Below, piece by piece: positions 1 to 7,974 of a DNA stretch of 64,000 bases. Each line of letters opens with the position of its first letter. Position 1 is the stretch's first letter. The notes beneath the pieces were generated by a model, which made no database searches, was not told the DNA's origin, and saw nothing but the letters and a program-made list of their open reading frames with translations. Source of the stretch: an uncultured Croceitalea sp. (GTDB taxonomy: Bacteria; Bacteroidota; Bacteroidia; Flavobacteriales; Flavobacteriaceae); the NCBI GenBank assembly GCA_947494805.1, contig CANLWK010000001.1:620001-684000 (forward strand), given 5' to 3'. The translations under genes and the position numbers were made by a program.

Positions 1-113
1 ATAAATTGGCAATACGTTACGAAGAAGACTTGAAGTATGGTGATGAGAAACTGGGGAAGGACTTTCTAAAAGTACTTGAGACAGTTGAAGATTTTATTCT
101 AAAAATAGCATAA
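1..113 (+). CDS. C-terminal end of an unidentified protein (partial)
   Basis: An open frame enters from the left edge and stops with TAA one base before the start of the LytTR regulator, so the two are probably co-transcribed. The 36 visible residues are helical and charged. They resemble the last helices of a histidine phosphotransfer (Hpt) domain, which would fit a hybrid kinase upstream of a response regulator. The fragment is too short to prove that. Confidence 0.6.
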   Translation, partial: KLAIRYEEDLKYGDEKLGKDFLKVLETVEDFILKIA

Positions 114-114
114 G

Positions 115-828
115 ATGAGGTGTATAATAATTGATGATGAAGTTTCGGCAAGGGCGATCGTGAACGAACTATGCGAAGTTACGCCTGAATTAGAAGTAGT
201 GGCACAGTTTCCGAATGCGGTCGAAGCGCTTAAATTTTTGAATCAACATACGGTCGACGTCATTTTTTTGGACATCCATATGCCCTTTTTGACCGGGGTT
301 GACTTTATTCAAACCCTTAAGAATCCGCCGCGTGTTGTATTTACCACATCTGACACTGATTTTGCCATTGAAGCTTATGCCTACGAATTTATTGTTGATT
401 ATTTGGTAAAGCCCATAACCAGAGATAGGTTTTTAAAGACGATAGCGAAATTAAAGAATGCGATGCAGCCAGTTTTGGCTGGTGACACTTCGTTAGAGAT
501 GCCTGAACTGCCCACTGAAGACCATTTGTACATCAATATTGATAGGCGATTGATTAAATTAAAGTACCAAGATATTTTATTGATCGAGGCGAAGGGAGAT
601 TATATAGAGATAAAAACGGTAGATACCATGCACCGCGTGCATTCAACTTTAAAGAAAATAAAAGAAAAATTACCAGAATCATTGTTCATGCAGATACATC
701 GTTCGTATATCATCAATTATACAAAGATTATTGATATACAAGACAATAGTGTGTTGATTGAGCGAAATGTGATTCCCATTAGTAGGTCGAACAGGCCTAG
801 TTTAATGCAACGATTAAATTTATTATAA
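115..828 (+). CDS. LytTR-family response regulator
   Basis: This 237-residue protein is a phosphorylation-controlled transcription regulator. The N-terminal receiver domain spans about residues 1-120. It has the acidic pocket IIDDE, a phospho-acceptor Asp near residue 53 in the FLDIHMP stretch, and the conserved Lys of a VKP motif near residue 99. A LytTR DNA-binding domain follows at about 138-235, with the typical HRSYIIN core. It starts one base after the preceding stop, so it probably belongs to the upstream (kinase?) gene's operon. A STAS protein follows 25 bp downstream. The target genes cannot be read from the sequence. The family assignment is secure. Confidence 0.93.
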   Translation: MRCIIIDDEVSARAIVNELCEVTPELEVVAQFPNAVEALKFLNQHTVDVIFLDIHMPFLTGVDFIQTLKNPPRVVFTTSDTDFAIEAYAYEFIVDYLVKPITRDRFLKTIAKLKNAMQPVLAGDTSLEMPELPTEDHLYINIDRRLIKLKYQDILLIEAKGDYIEIKTVDTMHRVHSTLKKIKEKLPESLFMQIHRSYIINYTKIIDIQDNSVLIERNVIPISRSNRPSLMQRLNLL

Positions 829-853
829 ACCCTAAAATTTTAATAGCACAACC

Positions 854-1156
854 ATGGCGTTAGAAATACAAGAGAACCGAGGACTTTTTGAGATCAGTGG
901 AAGAATTACTTCACAGAATGTGGGTGCACTTAAAGTGTATTTTGATTCTATTTTTGAAACACAAGAGATTATAGTGGTAAGCATTGAAAAAGTAGAAGAA
1001 ATGGATGCTTCGGCGGCATTGTTCTTTGAAAAGCTATACAGAGATGTCGCCTCACAGCATAAGGTGCTATCTATTGTTGGTAAGCAAAACAGGGATATTG
1101 CTGAGGTAATGGACGCTACAGGAACAGCTTACATTCTTAGTTCTGACAGAATTTAA
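854..1156 (+). CDS. STAS-domain protein (anti-sigma factor antagonist-like)
   Basis: A 100-residue single-domain protein with the STAS fold pattern: beta strands, then the stretch VEEMDASAALFFEKL, where the family's switch loop (usually D-S-S/T-G) would sit. Here the loop reads D-A-S-A-A, so a phosphorylatable Ser remains but the context is divergent. Such proteins act as partner-switch signalling modules with anti-sigma kinases or as regulatory subunits. It lies 25 bp after the LytTR regulator and ends before a strong hairpin, so it closes this operon. No cognate kinase or phosphatase is visible in the window. Confidence 0.8.
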   Translation: MALEIQENRGLFEISGRITSQNVGALKVYFDSIFETQEIIVVSIEKVEEMDASAALFFEKLYRDVASQHKVLSIVGKQNRDIAEVMDATGTAYILSSDRI

Positions 1157-1179
1157 ACCAAGAAATACAGCATTGTAAG

Positions 1180-1220
1180 AAACATAAAGAGCACTTGATA
1201 GGTGCTCTTTATGTTTTCAT
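1180..1220. terminator. Bidirectional rho-independent terminator
   Basis: A perfect 15-bp inverted repeat (1180-1194 with 1202-1216, AAACATAAAGAGCAC and its complement) with a 7-base loop and flanking A and T runs. It sits between the STAS gene and the convergent beta-helix gene, so it can end transcription from both sides. Confidence 0.85.
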
Positions 1221-1247
1221 TTCTTTCTTTAACGTCCTAAACAATAC

Positions 1248-2963
1248 CTATTGAATTATTAATTGATGGGTTTCAACGTTATTTTCGTAATGCAGTTTCA
1301 CGATATAAAGGCCCGCAGCAAATTCACTTACATTGAAGGCTGTTCCGCTTTGATATTGACCTTGGTATACCAACTTTCCGCTCAATGCAATGATTTTTAA
1401 GTTCGCTATGTCGAACATATCATTGACGAGTCGAAATGATGTCCGTGTCGGGTTCGGATAAAATATGGTCGTATTTGCTATTTCTTGCTCTTCAATAATA
1501 GCCCTTAAGGGCACACCGGTATTTTGATATTCAAAGGCTCCAATGTCAAATGTCAAACCTGAAGGTCTACCATCGTCGTTATGGTCAAAAGTGATTCCCC
1601 AGCTCGAATGATCCGTGCCGATATCAACTATATCAGAACTTACCGAACTCGGGCTGTAGTCGTTATTGACAATATCGGTCAAGCCCAACGTATCGGCCTG
1701 TCGTGTTAAAAGGTTGGTGTAGATATTTACCTGCATGCTGTCCCGCGTGGACCGGTCGTTGAAGTCGATGTAGCTTTCTTGATTTTGCTTCCAGGTATTG
1801 CCACCCTCAAAATCATAACCTGGATCAACAATCAAGTTGTTGCTAAAATAGTTGGGCACTTCATCTTGTTTTCTGTATTTGTCAGCAGGGTCAATGGGGT
1901 GCATAATTTTGGCATTATAGTGAATACCGGCCCTTTCGGGTTCAACAATGGTATTATTTGCCACGTAATATCCTTCTAAAATATCGTCGAAATCATGGCG
2001 CTGGTGCAAAAAGATACCGTGCTTTTTTGGCTTTATGAATATGTTGTTAAAAATCTTTGTGCCACTTTGTCCACTGATGAGTTGCATGCCCCATCCCTTT
2101 TCTAAGTTGTTGTTTTCGACATAGTTGTTGTAAATGCTGTATGTTCCGCCACCAACACTCATGGCAAAAGATTGCCCCCAACGACCATCAGTGCCATAAT
2201 CTTTGACAATGTTGTTTCTAATGGTACCATTCACCCTCACCAAGTTCAACTGAATCGCGTCCCAATCAATGGTCTCAAAGATATTGTGGTGCACATCTAC
2301 ATTTTCAAGCCAATGCCCATAGATGGGGTCTCCGCTACATGAGCGGTTTGAGTTTAGTTTATAGCCGCCGGTGAAACCAATATAAATACCTTCACCACCA
2401 GTGTTATGTACGTAGTTATGATGAATGTTCAAGTTTTTCATCACATATCCATTTCTACGCCATGTTTCGGGTCTACTGCATTGTGGGTCGGTCTTGGCCA
2501 TGATGCCCGCAAAGCCGGCATGTGAGACCTCAATATGGTCTACTTCAATATCGGTACTCAAGTTTTGAAGGTTGACACCTACTGAACCGCCACCGGTATC
2601 TATAACCTCAAAACCGTACTGATGGGCAGTGTCCCCGGTTCCGGTCAAGTGAATGTATTTACTTCTTTGAAAGTCAATGCCTGAGTAGTGCGATTCGTCA
2701 ATGATAACTTGACCACCACAATTTTTAATGACAACTGGGTCCATTGCGGTACCCTCAAAATCATAAAAACGTAAGCCCCGATAGGTACCTGCCGGTACAC
2801 AAATGGTGTCCCCTGGGGAATAGGTTGTCTGGCTGGCCCAGATAATGTTCAACGATGTAGATGATAGCCCCGTTAAGGTTACATCGCAATTGCAGTTCTG
2901 GCCGTAGCACAGAAAAAATCCAAATAAAAAGAATCCAAATAATACCCGTTTCATAATACTCAA
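1248..2963 (-). CDS. Secreted right-handed beta-helix protein with T9SS sorting domain
   Basis: This 571-residue protein begins with a signal peptide (about residues 4-21, hydrophobic, ending near YGQ). Residues 4 to about 480 form a parallel beta-helix: short repeats with stacked Asn and His, such as HHN, RNN, YNN, FNN and ANN, are spread through 150-390. The last ~75 residues are a type A T9SS C-terminal sorting domain (FYPNP start, GLYIVKL motif). The fold is shared by pectate-lyase-like polysaccharide lyases and by many non-enzymatic proteins, and I see no diagnostic catalytic motif. It converges on the STAS operon and is divergent from the exopolysaccharide locus. A second ATG at codon 4 (2954) could be the true start. 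Confidence 0.85.
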   Translation of the reverse strand: MSIMKRVLFGFFLFGFFLCYGQNCNCDVTLTGLSSTSLNIIWASQTTYSPGDTICVPAGTYRGLRFYDFEGTAMDPVVIKNCGGQVIIDESHYSGIDFQRSKYIHLTGTGDTAHQYGFEVIDTGGGSVGVNLQNLSTDIEVDHIEVSHAGFAGIMAKTDPQCSRPETWRRNGYVMKNLNIHHNYVHNTGGEGIYIGFTGGYKLNSNRSCSGDPIYGHWLENVDVHHNIFETIDWDAIQLNLVRVNGTIRNNIVKDYGTDGRWGQSFAMSVGGGTYSIYNNYVENNNLEKGWGMQLISGQSGTKIFNNIFIKPKKHGIFLHQRHDFDDILEGYYVANNTIVEPERAGIHYNAKIMHPIDPADKYRKQDEVPNYFSNNLIVDPGYDFEGGNTWKQNQESYIDFNDRSTRDSMQVNIYTNLLTRQADTLGLTDIVNNDYSPSSVSSDIVDIGTDHSSWGITFDHNDDGRPSGLTFDIGAFEYQNTGVPLRAIIEEQEIANTTIFYPNPTRTSFRLVNDMFDIANLKIIALSGKLVYQGQYQSGTAFNVSEFAAGLYIVKLHYENNVETHQLIIQ

Positions 2964-3404
2964 ATGTGGTTGGTTAATAATCAGCCCATAAGAGATTAAG
3001 TGTTCATAATCGTAAGATGTGGACGGGGAACGGTGCTAATGTATCAAAAAGAAAGAAAAAACCTACATTTTAAATGGATTTTTTTCATAATGTTGGGTAT
3101 TTGAAACATAATTATTGAAATAGTTACTTAAAAAGTTTGAAAAAACAAATCAAGAAGTTTTTAGGGGTATTGGTCTTTTTTTGTTTTCAAATAAACTTTG
3201 GTTCTACCAAACCAAAAATAAACTGGAAAACAGCTGTTTAGAAACGCTTTTGAATGATACGCCAGTTTTATTGGGTTATCTGTTTGCATCACACCTCGAT
3301 TATCTGCACTTACAACACCTATGTAACGTTTGACAACAATCAATTCATGAAAAGTAATATAAATCCTACTTTTCGTTTCTATTAGTACTACAAATCTTAC
3401 AATT
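2964..3404. other. Intergenic region between beta-helix gene and exopolysaccharide locus
   Basis: 441 bp of AT-rich DNA between divergent genes. It must hold the promoters of both the secreted beta-helix gene and the large exopolysaccharide operon. I could not place a convincing TTG / TAnnTTTG pair. A 60-codon frame on the minus strand (3161-3343) has no recognisable protein character and is not called. Confidence 0.6.
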
Positions 3405-3770
3405 ATGAAAATACTGGTCGTAGACGATAAACAGTCACTTAGCGAATTGGTCGCTCAATTTTTAGGACAGTCATACCATGTTACCACCATGGACAACGGA
3501 TTGGCAGCCATTACCTGGTTGCAAGAGGGCAATATGCCCGATTTGATCATTACGGATCTTGAGATGCCTGAGATGGATGGTTTTGAACTCATTAAAAGGA
3601 TTAAAGAAACTGGTTTGTTCTCTGATATACCTATTATAGTATTGAGCTGCAGGGACAGCTCTGCCGATCGCGTAGAATGCTTGCGTTTGGGCGCTGATGA
3701 CTATATGGTGAAGCCGTTCAACCCTGAAGAATTGTTGATTCGGGTAGACAAACTTTTAATCCGTAGTTAA
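3405..3770 (+). CDS. Stand-alone receiver (CheY-like) response regulator
   Basis: A 121-residue single receiver domain with all key residues: acidic pair in VVDDK, acceptor Asp near residue 51 in ITDLEMP, switch Ser in the LSCRD stretch, and Lys near 103 in MVKPFN. There is no output domain. It is the first gene of the exopolysaccharide locus and lies one base before the sugar-transferase gene, whose N-terminus is itself a degenerate receiver. This suggests that phosphorylation of the small protein controls polysaccharide initiation by protein contact rather than by DNA binding. That role is inference; the domain call is firm. Confidence 0.93.
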   Translation: MKILVVDDKQSLSELVAQFLGQSYHVTTMDNGLAAITWLQEGNMPDLIITDLEMPEMDGFELIKRIKETGLFSDIPIIVLSCRDSSADRVECLRLGADDYMVKPFNPEELLIRVDKLLIRS

Positions 3771-3771
3771 T

Positions 3772-4998
3772 ATGCAGGTACTGACCCAGAAGAAGACTCA
3801 AATACTCTACATTGGTAAGAACAGGCGGTTGGCAGACGAGTTTCATCGTGCTAGCGATTCAGTACAGGTGCACACCACCGAAACAGTTTCTGATGCTTTA
3901 AAATGGCTACATGGCCAGGGAGAGTTCAGCAAGGGCAAATGGTTATATATTGCTGACACCACTGATGTTTTCTTATGTGAACAAAGTATTGTCTATCCTG
4001 ACCTACTTGAGTTCAAGTCGTATGTGGAAAAAACGTTTGATCCCGCACAGAAAATCCCTTTTCTATTGGTCGGAGACCGCATTAACAAAGAAGAGAAAAA
4101 ATTGGCCCTCGAGAACGGGTTTGATGACATTTTTGAGCATCCCATTAAGTTTGAACAACTTCTTGAGCGCATAAGTTTTTTAAAAGCGCTAAAGTCCAAC
4201 TTGCGAAAACAGCAGATACGGACAAGTAGCGAGCAAATCAAAAAATACAAGATTGGCTTTTGGAAACGAAGCTTTGATATTCTCTTGGCGGGATCGGTTC
4301 TCTTGGTTGCGGCTCCCTTTTTACTGCTGGTCATTTTGGCAATTCGTTTAGAATCTAAAGGCAAGGTATACTACATTTCAAAGCGTGTCGGTACGGGTTA
4401 TAGGATCTTCAACTTTTTAAAGTTACGTTCTATGTATCCTGATGCGGACAAAAGACTGAAAGAGTTTGAACATTTGAACCAATATGTACATGACGATAAG
4501 GTTAAAACAGAAGTTACCGATATCCAACCGAAGAAGATCAAAGGGACACTATTGATCAGCGACGATGCCGAAGTGGATGAAACGGAACACAACCAAAAAA
4601 GAAAGGAAAGTGCAAAGAGTGCTTTTGTGAAATTTGATAACGACCCGCGGATTACCAAAGTCGGTCAAATCATAAGAAAACTGAGCATTGATGAACTACC
4701 ACAGCTAATCAACGTTTTAAAAGGTGATATGTCAATTGTTGGTAATCGCCCGCTACCGCTTTATGAAGCAGAGATGTTGACCACTGATGAATGGACCGAA
4801 CGTTTTAACGGGCCGGCCGGTATTACAGGGCTTTGGCAAGTTGAGGCACGTGGTCGTAGCGCGAAAATGTCACCGGAAGAGCGTAAACAATTAGACGTGA
4901 AATACGTTGAATACGCAAACAGCAAGTACGCTTTTATGATTGATATGTGGATCATCTTGCGAACGTTTAAAGCTGTATTTCAAAAAGAAAATGTTTAA
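3772..4998 (+). CDS. Pseudo-receiver / polyprenyl-phosphate sugar-phosphate transferase fusion
   Basis: This 408-residue protein probably starts the exopolysaccharide repeat unit by moving a sugar-1-phosphate onto undecaprenyl phosphate at the inner membrane. Residues ~10-135 have a receiver-like pattern but lack the N-terminal acidic pair (ILYIGKN) and the conserved Lys (EHPI instead of a KP motif), so it is a pseudo-receiver. Residues ~160-408 are the bacterial sugar transferase domain: a hydrophobic hairpin (DILLAGSVLLVAAPFLLLV), KLRSM, the acidic pair in SIDELPQL, GDMSIVGNRP and GLWQVEARGR. A charged insertion of about 60 residues (~225-285) splits the domain. The neighbouring receiver gene ends one base upstream. 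Confidence 0.9.
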   Translation: MQVLTQKKTQILYIGKNRRLADEFHRASDSVQVHTTETVSDALKWLHGQGEFSKGKWLYIADTTDVFLCEQSIVYPDLLEFKSYVEKTFDPAQKIPFLLVGDRINKEEKKLALENGFDDIFEHPIKFEQLLERISFLKALKSNLRKQQIRTSSEQIKKYKIGFWKRSFDILLAGSVLLVAAPFLLLVILAIRLESKGKVYYISKRVGTGYRIFNFLKLRSMYPDADKRLKEFEHLNQYVHDDKVKTEVTDIQPKKIKGTLLISDDAEVDETEHNQKRKESAKSAFVKFDNDPRITKVGQIIRKLSIDELPQLINVLKGDMSIVGNRPLPLYEAEMLTTDEWTERFNGPAGITGLWQVEARGRSAKMSPEERKQLDVKYVEYANSKYAFMIDMWIILRTFKAVFQKENV

Positions 4999-5000
4999 GA

Positions 5001-5753
5001 ATGCAACTACGTACCATTTTCTTTCTTGCACTTATCATAAGTGTCACAACAAGCAACGGTCAATCGATAAATGAATTTGTTCAGCGAGGTCTTGAACAGA
5101 ATGATATTTCAAAAAGACTTCCCAAGTTGGATAGTCTCATTGCGATTGCCAAAAAGAACTCACCAAGGCTTAAGTTTTTTGATGCCGATTACGAATACTG
5201 GGATGGTCAGGTAACCTTGGCAAAGCGTTCATGGTTAAGAAACATCAATTTAGATGCTGGCTATGGATACGGAATTTTCGATAACCTAAGTAACCAACAA
5301 ATTGCCGGTGATCCCGGTAGTCAGACATTGTTCTCAACCGAACAGAGCAGGTATACGGTTGGCGCATCCATAAAATTGCCATTGTCCTCCGTTTTTAATC
5401 GTAAACGTGAAGTAAAGAATGCCGAGGCCGAGGCCGATAAATCAAAATATCAAAAAGAATATGCCATTTGGGAGCTCGAACAATTGATTGTAAAACAATA
5501 CAATGATTTGATCAAGGCCCACCGTCTTTTGTTCATTTCAAACTCTATCGTCGAAACATACAAAGTGCAATCGGTGAGGGCTGAAAAAGACTTTTTGAAC
5601 GGGGCCATAAACGTCACTGAATATACGCGACTACAACAGATGTTGAATCAGGCCATAAGCGCTTTTGAAACACAACGAGCCGAATTTTTAATTGCCTTAA
5701 AAGCCCTAGAGGGGACCGTAGGTATCGAAATCAAATTTGACAATGAAGTTTAA
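5001..5753 (+). CDS. Half-length TolC-family outer membrane protein
   Basis: 250 residues with a signal peptide (1-20, ending SNGQ). Then come the amphipathic helices and strands of one outer-membrane efflux (TolC/OEP) unit: the helix region with NSPRLKFFDADYEYWDGQV, a strand region with repeated Tyr/Gly (DAGYGYGIF), and a long coiled helix with KAHRLLFISNSIVETYKVQ. Ordinary TolC proteins are about 400-480 residues with two such units; here only one is present. It starts 2 bp after the sugar transferase and overlaps the Wzz-like gene by 11 bp. No Wza-type export lipoprotein exists in this locus, so it may serve polymer export. That role is inference. Confidence 0.75.
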   Translation: MQLRTIFFLALIISVTTSNGQSINEFVQRGLEQNDISKRLPKLDSLIAIAKKNSPRLKFFDADYEYWDGQVTLAKRSWLRNINLDAGYGYGIFDNLSNQQIAGDPGSQTLFSTEQSRYTVGASIKLPLSSVFNRKREVKNAEAEADKSKYQKEYAIWELEQLIVKQYNDLIKAHRLLFISNSIVETYKVQSVRAEKDFLNGAINVTEYTRLQQMLNQAISAFETQRAEFLIALKALEGTVGIEIKFDNEV

Positions 5754-7974
5754 TCTTCTCTTTTTTGTAAGATTACTGCTGAGGCATATTGCTTTGTTAC
5801 TTTTAGTACCTGTAGTTCTGGCATCTTTGGTCTTTTATCTGACCCAAGACCAACCCAAAGTGTTCAATTCAAAGGCAAGGGTATATACCGGTATTGCTTC
5901 GGGTTCGACCATTGAACTTGACAATACCAAACTTGATTTTAGGGCGACCAATACCGCTTATGACAACCTCTTGAACCTTATAAAGGCCAGAACCACTATT
6001 GAAACTGTTGGACTTAAGCTTTTTGCCCAACATATGTCACTTGATAGTGCGGACACTAAGATTATTTCGCGAGAGAAGTACGATGCACTCATGGAGATCG
6101 TACCTGATGAGGTCAAATCATTGGCCGTAAAAGGAGACATTGGAGCAACTTATAAAAACTTTGAACAATTAAAAGAATCAGACCACACCAATTTCATTTA
6201 TGAACTGATCAATCTTGAGCACCCCGATTATAGTATTGAAAAAATTGTTGGTCGCATTGGTGTTCGAAGAATTCTGAGCAGTGACTTTGTTGATATTGAG
6301 TTTGAATCGGAAGATCCGGCGATCTGCCAGAATACCTTACTCATTTTATCTGAGGTTTTCGTGAAACTCAACGCAGATATCAAAGTGAATCAGTCTGATG
6401 CAGTGGTAAAGTATTTTGAAGGACAATTGAACACTTCAACAAAACAACTGCGGTCCGCTGAAGATGAACTGTTAGATTTTAACAGAACCCATAACATTAT
6501 CAACTATTACGAACAGACTAAGCATATCGCCTCTGAAAAAGAACATTTTGAGCTAGAATACCAGAAAGTACATATAAAACATTTTGCTGCGAAGGCGGTT
6601 TTAAAAACGCTTGAATCAAAACTAAAGACCCATGAAAAAAAGCGGTTGTCGAGTGAAGAAATCGTAGATATCAGAAATGAACTTGCTGATGTAAATTTTG
6701 AAATCTCTATGAAGACTTTGGGTATTGAAAGTGATTCGTTGAAGCAGATACAAAATGCCAAAGATGTAATTACCCTTGAGAAGAGGGCATTTGACCTTAA
6801 GACCAGTTTGAGCCAACAGGTTGATTTACTGTATAGCACCGATTATGATGAAAAAACTTTGGCGTCGACAAACATTTTGGCCGATTGGTTAGAAAATACC
6901 ATTCTCTTTGAAGGCACAAAGGCACAGTTAAAAGTGATGAACGAAAAACGTTTGGAGTTCCAAAAATTATACCAGGTTTTTTCGCCGCTCGGTGCCACAA
7001 TGAAACGATTGGAGCGAAAAATTGATATCGCCGAACGTGAATATTTGAGCTTGTTACATAGTTTGGGCTTGGCAAAACTTCGCCAGCAGAATGTTGAACT
7101 TAAATCAAACCTAAAGCTGATTGAGGTTCCTTTCTTTCCAATTAGTCCAAAACCAAGTAAGCGAAAGATTCTTATCGCAGTTGCCGGTATTGCCGGGTTC
7201 ATTTTAGTTGCCTTTACAATACTGATACTTGAGTTTTTAGATGGCAATATCAATACAGCCCCAAGGGCAGAAGATAAAATCGGATTGAAGGTGTCTTCAA
7301 TTTTTCCGGTGATCAATACCAAAAGCAAAAAAATTGATTTTGACTACTTAACGAACAAAGCGGTCAATGCTATTTCAAGAAACATCATCTTGAATCAGTT
7401 CAAAAAAGAAAAGGGTGATGACCCCGTGGTGAACATGTTTTTCTCAACACAAGATATGGAGGGCAAAACCTTCATTTGTCAGCATTTGATTACGAAGCTG
7501 TGCGAGCTTGAATATAAAACACTTCATGTTACCTATGATGAATTTGATCTAGGTATAGGCGGATCATACTATCAAAAACTGGTATATCCCATTAGTGACC
7601 AACTCTATAAGATTTCAAAAGTGGAAGAGTTTGATGGTCAAGACGTGGTTGAAGACTTTACCTACTTTGATTTTATCATTCTAGAATTGCCCAGTATTAT
7701 AAAGAACCCTTTTCCGGTGAAACTGGCTGCAACAATGGATTTCACTTTTCTGATCACCAGAGCGAACAGAGCTTGGAGTGAAGCAGATAAAAATGCCCTT
7801 GCCCTTTTCAACGAAGCAACTACGGGTCCAGAACCTTCAGTGATTCTTAATGGGGTAAAAGTACAAGAAATGGAAACCGTGGTCGGGGATCTGCCAAAGA
7901 AGCGATCCTTGATTCGAAGATGGATAAAACAAGTTGTTCAGTTTAGATTTTTCACTAAAAAATCGGTCGCTTAA
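5743..7974 (+). CDS. Wzz/BY-kinase-like polysaccharide chain-length protein with degenerate kinase domain
   Basis: About 743 residues from the ATG at 5743; an upstream TTG at 5737 is less likely. An N-terminal membrane helix (residues ~8-30) is followed by a periplasmic Wzz-type domain with long coiled coils (~210-460), a second membrane helix at ~473-495 and a cytoplasmic P-loop domain (~540-720). The P-loop keeps GKT (STQDMEGKT), but the Walker A' acidic pair is altered (TYDEFDLG). Walker B reads FIILELP, with Glu in place of Asp, and there is no tyrosine-rich tail. It probably controls polymer length and export, with doubtful autophosphorylation. It overlaps the TolC-like gene and abuts the flippase gene with no gap. 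Confidence 0.85.
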   Translation: MKFNLLFFVRLLLRHIALLLLVPVVLASLVFYLTQDQPKVFNSKARVYTGIASGSTIELDNTKLDFRATNTAYDNLLNLIKARTTIETVGLKLFAQHMSLDSADTKIISREKYDALMEIVPDEVKSLAVKGDIGATYKNFEQLKESDHTNFIYELINLEHPDYSIEKIVGRIGVRRILSSDFVDIEFESEDPAICQNTLLILSEVFVKLNADIKVNQSDAVVKYFEGQLNTSTKQLRSAEDELLDFNRTHNIINYYEQTKHIASEKEHFELEYQKVHIKHFAAKAVLKTLESKLKTHEKKRLSSEEIVDIRNELADVNFEISMKTLGIESDSLKQIQNAKDVITLEKRAFDLKTSLSQQVDLLYSTDYDEKTLASTNILADWLENTILFEGTKAQLKVMNEKRLEFQKLYQVFSPLGATMKRLERKIDIAEREYLSLLHSLGLAKLRQQNVELKSNLKLIEVPFFPISPKPSKRKILIAVAGIAGFILVAFTILILEFLDGNINTAPRAEDKIGLKVSSIFPVINTKSKKIDFDYLTNKAVNAISRNIILNQFKKEKGDDPVVNMFFSTQDMEGKTFICQHLITKLCELEYKTLHVTYDEFDLGIGGSYYQKLVYPISDQLYKISKVEEFDGQDVVEDFTYFDFIILELPSIIKNPFPVKLAATMDFTFLITRANRAWSEADKNALALFNEATTGPEPSVILNGVKVQEMETVVGDLPKKRSLIRRWIKQVVQFRFFTKKSVA

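Noticed and set aside
3161-3343. 60-codon frame in the gap before the exopolysaccharide locus
   Set aside because: No recognisable protein pattern, and it lies in the region that must hold the promoters.
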